DNA of 64,000 bases from Photorhabdus cinerea (lineage in GTDB: Bacteria > Pseudomonadota > Gammaproteobacteria > Enterobacterales > Enterobacteriaceae). The position numbers and the translations under genes were made by a program. Below the pieces are notes generated by a model. The model saw only the letters and a program-made list of their open reading frames with translations. It did not search any database and had not been told where the DNA came from. The stretch is from NCBI RefSeq assembly GCF_011189575.1, contig NZ_PUJW01000014.1, positions 62,001 through 126,000 on the forward strand, written 5' to 3'. This document shows positions 9,203 through 16,948 of this stretch, one piece after another. Position 1 is the stretch's first letter, and the number at the start of each line of letters is the position of its first letter.

Positions 9203-9236
9203 AAAAAAGGATAGCGCTCTACAGCTATCCTTTTTA
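9203..9236. terminator. Bidirectional terminator between fadL and mlaA
   Basis: The stem GGATAGC / GCTATCC is extended by an A-run on the left and a T-run on the right (9203-9208 and 9231-9235), so it can end transcription from both converging genes. Confidence 0.85.
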
Positions 9237-9264
9237 TTTATGAAGTTAAATCGGACAATAACGA

Positions 9265-10017
9265 TCAATCAATACTGTCCAAATCACCCTGTAATGCTTC
9301 AGCATTTGGATTTTTTGTGGCTTCCAACTTACCGCCGCTTGCCATAAAATCATGGCTCTGGAAGTAAGCCTCACGCATCATCAGATAAGGATCTGATGAA
9401 TTCTTCAACAAACCATCAGAATCCAGCAAACGAGCACGAGTTTCAATACCTTCAAATACCCACTTACCCGCTGACATCCAGATGGTCAAATAACTCAACA
9501 TTGGGTAAGTCATATCAGCCCAGTTTCCCCCTTCATCACGCAGAGTAAAACTGCCATATCCCGGTAATACAGCATAAGGACCATATCCCACATCATAATA
9601 GCCCAAAGTACTACCAAAACGTTTTGGTTCTTCTTTTGCCAACTTAGGGTTTGCCATAGTTGCAACATCAATCAAGCCACCTATACCCCAAATGGTATTC
9701 AGGAAAAAACGATTAAAATGTTTCATTCCCTGATATGGGTCACCACGCAAGAAACTGTTTACCATACTGGCTGGCTCTTCGAGATTACTGAGAAAATTGC
9801 CCAAACCATTTCGTGCAGGCATTGGTACATAGTCGCGCCACGTTACAGCTACCGGACGTAAGATATAGGGATCAAGGACATTATAATTAAAGTTGAACAT
9901 TGTACGGTTAAAACCTTCCAGAGGGTCTGAACGCCCCTGTTCAACACTATTAGATGAACCGGCACATCCCACAAGTAATGTGGCTGTAAGAGCGATTACA
10001 CCCAAACGATACTTCAT
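9265..10017 (-). CDS. mlaA: MlaA (VacJ) outer-membrane lipoprotein for lipid asymmetry
   Basis: 250 residues, as in E. coli (251). The N-terminus is a lipoprotein signal with lipobox LVGC, giving lipidated C18. MlaA sits in the outer membrane with porins, removes phospholipid from the outer leaflet and passes it to the periplasmic carrier MlaC. Conserved features are DPLEGFNR near residue 25 and the hydrophobic FFLNTIWGIGGLIDVA segment. The start at 10017 was preferred to an upstream one (10053) because it places the hydrophobic signal at the N-terminus. It converges with fadL. The other mla genes (mlaBCDEF) are usually elsewhere, and are not in this window. Confidence 0.95.
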   Translation of the reverse strand: MKYRLGVIALTATLLVGCAGSSNSVEQGRSDPLEGFNRTMFNFNYNVLDPYILRPVAVTWRDYVPMPARNGLGNFLSNLEEPASMVNSFLRGDPYQGMKHFNRFFLNTIWGIGGLIDVATMANPKLAKEEPKRFGSTLGYYDVGYGPYAVLPGYGSFTLRDEGGNWADMTYPMLSYLTIWMSAGKWVFEGIETRARLLDSDGLLKNSSDPYLMMREAYFQSHDFMASGGKLEATKNPNAEALQGDLDSID

Positions 10018-10171
10018 ACAATTCTCCAAGTAACAATCTCTTAGATCCGGCAAACCAATCTTGTCGTACTACCTGCCGATGATCATCAATAAATATAAAT
10101 ATTACTGACAATTCAACTTGAATGGTACTCAATTTGAGTGGTCGTTAAATAAGCAAACAGTTCATAACGTC

Positions 10172-10200
10172 TTATCTTAGGAAGAAAAAGCAGTTATAAT
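10172..10200 (+). promoter_or_regulatory. Promoter of tRNA-Arg
   Basis: A perfect -10 TATAAT lies at 10195-10200, ten bases before the tRNA. The -35 region at 17-bp spacing is TTATCT, a weak match. Confidence 0.55.
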
Positions 10201-10209
10201 GCAGCGGTT

Positions 10210-10284
10210 GTCCCCTTAGTTAAATGGATATAACAAGCCCCTCCTAAGGGCTAATTGCAGGTTCGATCCCTGCAGGGGACGCCA
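10210..10284 (+). tRNA. argW: tRNA-Arg(CCT)
   Basis: 75 nt with the CCA end encoded. The acceptor stem GTCCCCT pairs with AGGGGAC, the anticodon loop CTCCTAA gives CCT, and the T-arm GCAGGTTCGATCCCTGC is intact. The sequence is very close to E. coli argW, a well-known phage and island integration site. The DNA directly 3' of it is abnormally AT-rich and empty. Confidence 0.96.
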
Positions 10285-11052
10285 TTAACAGAACCAATAA
10301 CCACATATGCAATATTTTGAGAGATATAAGAAAATCTCAAGATAATATACAAATAAAATAATATTATTTTTTATATAAATTAATATCTTTATATAAAAAA
10401 TTAAATATTCATTATATAATAAATCGGATATAAAACCTTATTCAACTTATCAAAGTTATAAACATTTGAAATTAATTTAAAGTCGTTTAATTTTATTATC
10501 TTTTTCAATGAATTATATTCTTATTCATTCAATAAAATCATATATATTTAATTATACGCTTTAAATTTTATATCAAAACAAAAAATTCATTATAATGTTT
10601 ATTTAAAACATTATTTAACTTTATTTCAAAAATCAAATAATGCCATTAAACACTAATTATAAAAATAATAACTTCCAATAAAAACGTAATCACCCCATCA
10701 TCAAATAAAATTTTTAATAATTTCAAATAGATAAAACATGATTAAATCTATAAAATTATTTATTTGTAAGCCCATCTACAATTCTATTGTAACCAAGGGA
10801 TAAATATATTATCGAAAATCCAACTGAAATATTTTCATTATTTATTTTAAAGACTTATTATTCTCCAAACAAGAAAACATGCAAATAAATAAAAAACCAA
10901 CTCTATTTTTATATTTATTAGTAAAAATAACACCAGCATCCCCCAATAATTATTTAACTCATCAATTTACATTTAATAAAATTATACTTTAAAAAATTTG
11001 ACCAGATATATACAATTATTAATTCTAATATGTATATATCTGTCTTTATAAC
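10285..11052. other. AT-rich gene desert downstream of argW
   Basis: About 770 bp with very low GC, far below the neighbouring genes, and no open frame of credible length on either strand. No integrase remnant, no second copy of the tRNA 3' end and no tRNA were seen. Near its right end an inverted repeat (AGATATATAC 11004-11013 / GTATATATCT 11032-11041) is followed on the minus strand by a T-run and could serve as the glk terminator. It could be decayed island DNA or a silenced intergenic region. Confidence 0.6.
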
Positions 11053-12018
11053 TTAATCAATCAGCGATAACTGTTGCCGTAAATATGTACCTGAACCTAA
11101 CAATCCAGGTTGCGGATGAGTAATCAAATAAACAGGAATCTGTTGTATTAATGTTTTAAAGCGCCCTTTATCTTCAAATCCATCCAAGAAATCTGACCGC
11201 TTAAAGAAATCAAGAAATCGTGGCACTATACCACCAGCGATGTACACACCACCAAAAGTCCCCAGATTTAACGCCAAATTTCCGCCAAATCTCCCCATAA
11301 TTTCACAAAATAACGCGAGAGCACGATGACAATATTGGCAACTTTCATCCAGTGCTCGCTGTGTCACTGTTTCTGGTTCCAAATCTTCCGGCTGATTATG
11401 GTTCAAAATAGTAATAGCCTGATAGAGATTCACCAGTCCACTACCTGACAAAATTCTTTCAACTGAAACATGGCCCAGCTTGCGACGTAAAATAGCCAAT
11501 ATTGCATCTTGCTCTTCACTATTCGCTGCAAAATCCACATGCCCTCCCTCACCTGGCAAGCTTATCCATTGCTTGTTTACTTTTATCAGATGAGCGACTC
11601 CAAGGCCCGTTCCAGCTCCGTAAACAGCAACCGGTTTATCTTCAACTGCTTTTCCCCCTCCCAACTGAACTTTGTGTTCCTCTGTCAACATGGGAATAGC
11701 CATAGAAACGGCAGTAAAGTCATTAATAACATCTAATTTTTCTAGCCCAAGCGTCTGTTTTAGCTCACTAACAGAAAATGCCCATTGGTGATTAGTCATT
11801 TCTACCCAATCACCACTTATCGGGCAAGCAATAGCGATACAAGCACAAGTTACTACTGTATTTTGCTCGGCCAAATAATGGCTAATAATAGACTCTAATC
11901 CAGCGTATTGTCTTGCGCTATATGTTTCAATCTGCTCAATAGCCCCATTTTTCAAATTACAAAGTGCCAATCTGGCATTCGTGCCACCAATATCAGCCAC
12001 CAGTCCGCAGAGGTTCAT
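11053..12018 (-). CDS. glk: Glucokinase
   Basis: 321 residues from the ATG at 12016-12018, the same length as E. coli Glk. It phosphorylates free glucose with ATP to glucose-6-phosphate in the cytosol. The phosphate-1 motif ADIGGTNARL is at residues 8-17, a GAGTGLG nucleotide motif sits near 135-141, and the glucose-binding LPGEGGH follows. The frame is open 33 residues further upstream, but that extension would put a hydrophobic unrelated segment before the conserved start. The ribosome binding site is weak. The downstream side is the AT-rich desert. Confidence 0.95.
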   Translation of the reverse strand: MNLCGLVADIGGTNARLALCNLKNGAIEQIETYSARQYAGLESIISHYLAEQNTVVTCACIAIACPISGDWVEMTNHQWAFSVSELKQTLGLEKLDVINDFTAVSMAIPMLTEEHKVQLGGGKAVEDKPVAVYGAGTGLGVAHLIKVNKQWISLPGEGGHVDFAANSEEQDAILAILRRKLGHVSVERILSGSGLVNLYQAITILNHNQPEDLEPETVTQRALDESCQYCHRALALFCEIMGRFGGNLALNLGTFGGVYIAGGIVPRFLDFFKRSDFLDGFEDKGRFKTLIQQIPVYLITHPQPGLLGSGTYLRQQLSLID

Positions 12019-12190
12019 TTTTATATCCCAATAATTAATTAGTACAACAATATATGTAAAGCTTATCCCATCCAGCATTATTGGTATAGGTAGTTTGAAC
12101 GTAAATAGCTCACACAATCAAGGCACATGCGTAGTACATGAAGTTAGTTTGCTCAACCAGAACCCGAAACCAATAAATTAAAACACAACT

Positions 12191-12214
12191 ATTCTATCGA
12201 CTGAGCTAACAGTA
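12191..12214 (-). pseudogene. 5' fragment of a tRNA-Lys gene
   Basis: The stretch TTCTATCGACTGAGCTAACA repeats, with few changes, the D-arm and acceptor 5' part of the tRNA-Lys genes next to it. The rest of the tRNA is missing. It is the last, broken unit of the tandem tRNA-Lys array. Confidence 0.6.
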
Positions 12215-12247
12215 CATTGGAGGGTTATTTGAATTATGCTTTTTGAA

Positions 12248-12387
12248 TGGTGGGTCGTGCAGGATGACTCGGGCTACGCCCTCGCCCTGCGGGCCAACGC
12301 GTCGCATTGTTGTCTCGCTTCGCTCGGCTCAAACCTGCCGATCAATTGATTAAAAGTCAACTGCTCTGCCGACTGAGCTAACAACCC
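12248..12387 (-). pseudogene. tRNA-Lys(TTT) copy with a 64-nt GC-rich insertion in the T-loop
   Basis: The outer parts match the intact tRNA-Lys genes: acceptor (GGGTTGT/ACGACCC, one G-U pair), D-arm with one change, anticodon loop with TTT, T-stem GCAGG/CCTGC and encoded CCA. The T-loop is enlarged by about 63 nt of GC-rich DNA, plus one extra base in the variable region, so the gene is 140 nt. The insert contains two small triloop hairpins, 12271-12281 and 12284-12294. Most likely a dead gene. Confidence 0.75.
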
Positions 12388-12426
12388 ATCTAAGATGGTA
12401 TTTCGATTTAATTGCGCTTTTTTGAA

Positions 12427-12502
12427 TGGTGGGTCGTGCAGGATTCGAACCTGCGACCAATTGATTAAAAGTCAACTGCTCTACCGACTGAGCTAACGAC
12501 CC
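12427..12502 (-). tRNA. tRNA-Lys(TTT), copy 1
   Basis: 76 nt with encoded CCA. Acceptor GGGTCGT/ACGACCC, anticodon loop ACTTTTAAT with TTT, T-arm GCAGGTTCGAATCCTGC. Identical to copy 2, 115 bp away, including the spacer, which shows a recent tandem duplication. Confidence 0.96.
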
Positions 12503-12541
12503 ATCTAAGATGGTATTTCGATTTAATTACGCTTTTTTGAA

Positions 12542-12617
12542 TGGTGGGTCGTGCAGGATTCGAACCTGCGACCAATTGATTAAAAGTCAACTGCTCTACC
12601 GACTGAGCTAACGACCC
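12542..12617 (-). tRNA. tRNA-Lys(TTT), copy 2
   Basis: Same 76-nt sequence as the copy at 12427-12502, anticodon TTT. It follows three tRNA-Val genes on the same strand, an arrangement like the E. coli valU-valX-valY-lysV cluster, and is probably processed from the same transcript. Confidence 0.96.
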
Positions 12618-12658
12618 ATGCCAAGAAGATGCAAAATTGCTGTAACAATCTAATGAAG

Positions 12659-12734
12659 TGGTGGGCGATACCAGATTCGAACTGATGACCCCCTCCTTGT
12701 AAGGGAGATGCTCTACCAACTGAGCTAATCGCCC
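12659..12734 (-). tRNA. tRNA-Val(TAC), copy 3 of the operon
   Basis: 76 nt including CCA. Acceptor GGGCGAT/ATCGCCC, anticodon loop CCTTACAAG with TAC, T-arm CAGTTCGAATCTG. Same sequence as the two upstream Val copies. Confidence 0.96.
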
Positions 12735-12780
12735 ACTTCATAAGGACTATCACTGCATTTTATATCACTGAATTTATGAT

Positions 12781-12856
12781 TGGTGGGCGATACCAGATTC
12801 GAACTGATGACCCCCTCCTTGTAAGGGAGATGCTCTACCAACTGAGCTAATCGCCC
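12781..12856 (-). tRNA. tRNA-Val(TAC), copy 2 of the operon
   Basis: 76 nt with CCA encoded and anticodon TAC, identical in the mature region to its neighbours. Confidence 0.96.
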
Positions 12857-12886
12857 AATCATAAAATCATTTCTATCACAACGAGA

Positions 12887-12962
12887 TGGTGGGCGATACC
12901 AGATTCGAACTGATGACCCCCTCCTTGTAAGGGAGATGCTCTACCAACTGAGCTAATCGCCC
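12887..12962 (-). tRNA. tRNA-Val(TAC), first gene of the operon
   Basis: 76 nt with CCA encoded and anticodon TAC. It is the promoter-proximal gene: a strong promoter starts 18 bp upstream of it on the minus strand. Confidence 0.96.
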
Positions 12963-12979
12963 CGTCGTGATGGAGTCGC

Positions 12980-13007
12980 ATTATAGGGATAGTTCAGGAT
13001 GAGTCAA
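12980..13007 (-). promoter_or_regulatory. Strong promoter of the Val/Lys tRNA operon
   Basis: On the minus strand TTGACT (13002-13007) and TATAAT (12980-12985) are separated by 16 bp and followed by the GC-rich discriminator GCGACTCC, as expected for a stable-RNA promoter under stringent control. The rest of the gap to gltX (13008-13231) holds the divergent gltX promoter, not pinned down. Confidence 0.85.
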
Positions 13008-13231
13008 CGCTTTTTCTAGGTAAAAATATCGTTCGTCTCAAAATTAAACAAACGTGAGATAATTATCATCATTTAGGGTACGGTTTAAGCAGATATGCTG
13101 ACTTTTCTCAACAACATCCCGCTAACAGCATTGAGGAATTAAAGTGCAGTGATAAAATAACTCCCCATTTTGTTACTTTAAATTACCAATAACGTTCATT
13201 GAAAAGTGAAACGTAGTTAAGGCAATCCTCA

Positions 13232-14650
13232 ATGCGTAAAATTAAAACCCGTTTTGCACCAAGCCCAACTGGCTATCTCCATGTTGGTGGTGCACGTACC
13301 GCACTTTATTCCTGGTTATACAGCCGCCATAGTGAGGGCGAATTTGTATTGCGTATCGAAGATACTGACCTTGAACGCTCAACTCAGGAAGCCATTGATG
13401 CCATTATGGACGGTATGAACTGGTTAAATCTGAATTGGGATGAAGGCCCTTTTTATCAGACAAAGCGTTTTGATCGTTATAACCAAGTCATTGATCAAAT
13501 GCTAGAACAAGGAACTGCTTATCACTGCTACTGTTCTAAAGATCGTTTGGAAGAATTGCGTGAAACTCAGATGGCCAATGGCGAGAAGCCTCGCTATGAC
13601 GGTCGTTGTCGTGATAGTCAATGTCAGCATAACCCAGATCAACCCCATGTTGTTCGTTTCCGCAATCCACAGGAAGGCTCTGTTATTTTTAACGATAGTA
13701 TCCGTGGTCCAATTGAATTCAGTAATCAGGAACTTGATGATCTGATTATCCGCCGTACCGATGGCTCACCAACTTATAATTTCTGTGTTGTTATTGATGA
13801 TTGGGATATGGAAATTACCCATGTAATTCGCGGTGAAGACCATATCAATAATACCCCACGCCAAATTAATATTCTGAAAGCTCTGGGTGCACCAGTTCCA
13901 GAATACGCGCATGTTTCGATGATCCTAGGGGATGATGGTAAAAAACTGTCCAAACGCCATGGCGCAGTGAGCGTTATGCAATACCGTGATGATGGCTATC
14001 TACCAGAAGCCCTGCTGAATTATCTGGTTCGTCTAGGTTGGTCGCACGGTGATCAAGAGATTTTTAGTCTCGAAGAGATGACTGAATTTTTTAGTCTTGA
14101 TGCTATCAATAAATCTGCTAGTGCATTCAATACAGAAAAACTGCAATGGCTGAACCATCATTATATTAATACTTTACCCCCAGAGAAAGTTGCTGTTCAT
14201 CTGGCATGGCATATTGAGCAGCAAGGCATTGATACCCGTAATGGCCCACAGTTGGTTGATCTGATTAAATTATTGGGTGAACGCTGTAAAACTCTGAAAG
14301 AAATAGCTGAATCCTGCCGCTACTTTTATGAAGATTTTGCTGAATTTGATGCAGATGCAGCGAAGAAACATTTGCGTCCAGTTGCCCGTCAACCTCTTGA
14401 AGTTGTTTATTCGAAGCTGGCCTCAATTACTGACTGGACAGCAGAAAATATTCATCATGCCATTCAATCTACAGCTGATGAACTGGAAGTTGGTATGGGT
14501 AAAGTCGGTATGCCGCTGCGTGTGGCTGCCACTGGTGCTGGACAGTCTCCAGGTTTAGATGTGACTATTCATGCTATCGGACAAACCCGTACTCTATCTC
14601 GTATTAATCAGGCTCTGGAGTTCATTGCTCAGCGTGAAACCCAACAGTAA
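13232..14650 (+). CDS. gltX: Glutamyl-tRNA synthetase
   Basis: 472 residues, against 471 in E. coli. It charges tRNA-Glu. The class I HIGH-type motif is HVGG at residues 17-20 in PSPTGYLHVGG, and KLSKR is at 238-242. Cysteines C99, C101, C126 and C131 with H133 form the zinc-binding insert known from E. coli. It is divergent from the tRNA-Val/Lys operon and followed by two tRNA-Ala genes, as in other enterobacteria. A GC stem-loop at 14663-14690 lies just past the stop. Confidence 0.97.
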   Translation: MRKIKTRFAPSPTGYLHVGGARTALYSWLYSRHSEGEFVLRIEDTDLERSTQEAIDAIMDGMNWLNLNWDEGPFYQTKRFDRYNQVIDQMLEQGTAYHCYCSKDRLEELRETQMANGEKPRYDGRCRDSQCQHNPDQPHVVRFRNPQEGSVIFNDSIRGPIEFSNQELDDLIIRRTDGSPTYNFCVVIDDWDMEITHVIRGEDHINNTPRQINILKALGAPVPEYAHVSMILGDDGKKLSKRHGAVSVMQYRDDGYLPEALLNYLVRLGWSHGDQEIFSLEEMTEFFSLDAINKSASAFNTEKLQWLNHHYINTLPPEKVAVHLAWHIEQQGIDTRNGPQLVDLIKLLGERCKTLKEIAESCRYFYEDFAEFDADAAKKHLRPVARQPLEVVYSKLASITDWTAENIHHAIQSTADELEVGMGKVGMPLRVAATGAGQSPGLDVTIHAIGQTRTLSRINQALEFIAQRETQQ

Positions 14651-14662
14651 TTAATGCAACAA

Positions 14663-14690
14663 AGGCATCACTGGCTCTATAGTGATGCCT
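14663..14690 (+). terminator. Hairpin downstream of gltX
   Basis: A perfect 10-bp stem AGGCATCACT / AGTGATGCCT with an 8-nt loop, 12 bp after the gltX stop. The following TCTGCTTTAA is a poor T-tract. Confidence 0.6.
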
Positions 14691-14856
14691 TCTGCTTTAA
14701 AAGGTTTTCGTTTAGCTTGATCATATTATCCATCGAATCACACGCCTTAAACCGCCTTCCATCTCACGGCAACCCATTGGCTAACCTTTATTTTGTCGAT
14801 TTATCACAAAACTGATGGCTTTTTCAACGCTTGTGCTGAGAATGATAAGTTAGCCG

Positions 14857-14885
14857 TTGACAGTATTTGCTGGGTTTCATATTAT
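14857..14885 (+). promoter_or_regulatory. Promoter of the tRNA-Ala pair
   Basis: TTGACA (14857-14862) and TATTAT (14880-14885) with the ideal 17-bp spacer, followed by the GC-rich discriminator GCGCCCCG, typical of stringently controlled stable RNA. Confidence 0.85.
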
Positions 14886-14910
14886 GCGCCCCGTTCCATT
14901 AATTTTGATT

Positions 14911-14986
<76 letters not shown>

Positions 14987-15042
14987 AATACTTTCACCAA
15001 AGTAAAGGATTTGGTACTAAAATTAGGAAAAACCACAATCGT

Positions 15043-15118
<76 letters not shown>

Positions 15119-15126
15119 AAATTATC

Positions 15127-15160
15127 AGGCCCTGAAAGCCATATGCTTTCAGGGCCTTTT
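15127..15160 (+). terminator. Rho-independent terminator of the tRNA-Ala operon
   Basis: A 13-bp perfect stem (AGGCCCTGAAAGC / GCTTTCAGGGCCT), loop CATAT, then TTTT. Confidence 0.92.
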
Positions 15161-15224
15161 ACTTATCACAGTTTATCACTACCATTAATAACTCCTTACT
15201 TTGGCTGACCTTTCTTCAATGGTT

Positions 15225-15419
15225 TCACCGCGAATCTAATCCTTCTATTTTTATTGCCAAAGTCATCTCCATCAGTGCACCTAATTTGCCTTGTGGAAAT
15301 TCACCCTTACGGGAGAACCACAATAAGTACTCTTCTGGTAAGTCAATGAGTGCTCGACCTTTATATTTACCAAATGGCATAACCGTATTAGCAATCTCTA
15401 TCAGATTTTCTTTTTCCAT
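15225..15419 (-). CDS. ypeB: YpeB-like DUF3820 small protein
   Basis: 64 residues from the Met at 15417-15419 (MEKENLIE). The protein is a single DUF3820 domain with the conserved core MPFGKYKGR and LPEEYLLWF. Its function is not established. The same small gene lies between the Ala tRNAs and nupC in E. coli, so context and sequence agree. A second in-frame ATG nine bases upstream (15428) is possible; neither has a clear ribosome binding site. Confidence 0.85.
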   Translation of the reverse strand: MEKENLIEIANTVMPFGKYKGRALIDLPEEYLLWFSRKGEFPQGKLGALMEMTLAIKIEGLDSR

Positions 15420-15545
15420 AACTTGCATATATATCAATTAAAAAAGGTAGTCTCAGTTTACGGAGTAAAGAAGAAATATGCGAAAGGAAATAAAGAAAAA
15501 TTGCATCATCCATGACGCAATATCCCACTATCAAACTTTATATTT

Positions 15546-16730
15546 TTACAGCACCAAACCTGCAATAGCTGCGGATAGAAAGCTAACAAGAGTTGAACCA
15601 AACAGGAGTTTCAAACCAAAGCGAGAAACTACATTACCCTGCTTCTCATCCAAGCCTTTAATCGCACCGGCAACAATCCCAATTGAAGAGAAATTAGCAA
15701 ATGAAACCAAGAATACCGATAAAATACCCTGTGAACGCGGAGAAAGTTCTGTAGCAATTGACTGCAAACTATGCATCGCAACAAATTCGTTAGAAACCAG
15801 TTTGGTTGCCATGATACTGCCAACCTTCAGCGCTTCATCAGCGGGGATACCAATCATCCAAGCAAATGGATAGAACACATAACCCAAAGTTTCCTGAAAA
15901 TTCTTATCAAAAATCACACTAAACAGCGCGTTAATAGCCGCAATCAGAGCAATAAAACCAATCAACATAGCGGCAACAATCAATGCTACCTTAAAACCAG
16001 CCAAAATATATTCACCCAGCATTTCGAAGAAACTTTGGCCTTCGTGAAGATTACTCATTTGAATATCTTCTTCACTGTCAACAGTATACGGGTTAATGAG
16101 TGACAAAATGATAAAAGTACTGAACATATTAAGCACCAGGGCCGCCACAACATATTTAGGCTCCAGAATTGTCATGTAAGCACCCACTATCGACATAGAA
16201 ACCGTTGACATCGCAGTCGCTGCCATTGTGTACATTCGGCGCTCAGACATTTTGCCTAGCACATCTTTATAGGCAATAAAATTTTCAGATTGACCAAGTA
16301 CCAAAGAGCTAACCGCATTGAATGATTCCAACTTACCCATGCCGTTAACTTTAGACAGTAGAGTACCAATAACCCGGATGAAAATTGGTAATACTTTGAT
16401 ATGCTGCAAAATCCCAATCAGTGCAGAAATAAAGATAATCGGGCACAATACATTCAGAAAGAAGAATGCCAGTTTTGCATCCATCATGCCGCCAAAAATG
16501 AATTCAGTTCCTTCACCCGCAAATTTCAGCAATTGCTCAAACAAGCCAGCAAATCCCATGACAAATTCCTGGCCAACACCAGAATTCAGGAAAAACCACG
16601 CCAGAACAAGCTCAATAGCAAGCAGTTGAATAATATAGCGAGGACGAATCCCTTTACGGTTACTACTCGCCAGAATAGCAAGGCCACCAATAACCACCAG
16701 AGCTAAAAGGAAATGCAGGATCTGAGACAT
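15546..16730 (-). CDS. nupC: NupC nucleoside:H+ symporter
   Basis: 394 residues; E. coli NupC has 400. It is a concentrative nucleoside transporter of the inner membrane, importing all nucleosides except guanosine-type substrates with protons. Several hydrophobic segments are obvious, from residue 4 onward. Family signatures include GQSENFIAYKD near 145-155 and the TKLVSNEFVAM segment near 310. The ATG at 16728-16730 has GGAG six bases upstream; the frame opens four codons earlier at a TTG overlapping that site. It is monocistronic, with ypeB downstream on the same strand after about 125 bp. Confidence 0.96.
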   Translation of the reverse strand: MSQILHFLLALVVIGGLAILASSNRKGIRPRYIIQLLAIELVLAWFFLNSGVGQEFVMGFAGLFEQLLKFAGEGTEFIFGGMMDAKLAFFFLNVLCPIIFISALIGILQHIKVLPIFIRVIGTLLSKVNGMGKLESFNAVSSLVLGQSENFIAYKDVLGKMSERRMYTMAATAMSTVSMSIVGAYMTILEPKYVVAALVLNMFSTFIILSLINPYTVDSEEDIQMSNLHEGQSFFEMLGEYILAGFKVALIVAAMLIGFIALIAAINALFSVIFDKNFQETLGYVFYPFAWMIGIPADEALKVGSIMATKLVSNEFVAMHSLQSIATELSPRSQGILSVFLVSFANFSSIGIVAGAIKGLDEKQGNVVSRFGLKLLFGSTLVSFLSAAIAGLVL

Positions 16731-16902
16731 ATCATACTCCAAACTAGTTTATAAATGCATTCTATGTAATAAGAGTTAATAAAATGGGATAAATATCACA
16801 CTAGTTTGAAATAATTCTTGTCCTAAATCTATATTTAGTGGGACTGCTCACATTTTCAACTGAATCGTATAAATCAGATTTAAAAATATCTATTACACAT
16901 TA

Positions 16903-16933
16903 CGGATTATTGAGAAAATCTCTCAATAATCCG
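16903..16933 (-). terminator. Hairpin downstream of ligA
   Basis: A 13-bp perfect stem CGGATTATTGAGA / TCTCAATAATCCG with a 5-nt loop, 16 bp past the ligA stop. The T-tract is absent directly after the stem on the minus strand. Confidence 0.55.
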
Positions 16934-16948
16934 CATGCAAACAAAAAA

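Noticed and set aside
10285..11052. Possible prophage or integrative element at argW
   Set aside because: No integrase, no direct repeat of the tRNA end and no cargo gene could be found; only AT-rich DNA.
12465..12719. An 84-residue frame spanning the tRNA-Lys and tRNA-Val region
   Set aside because: It is a translation of the tRNA genes and their spacers.
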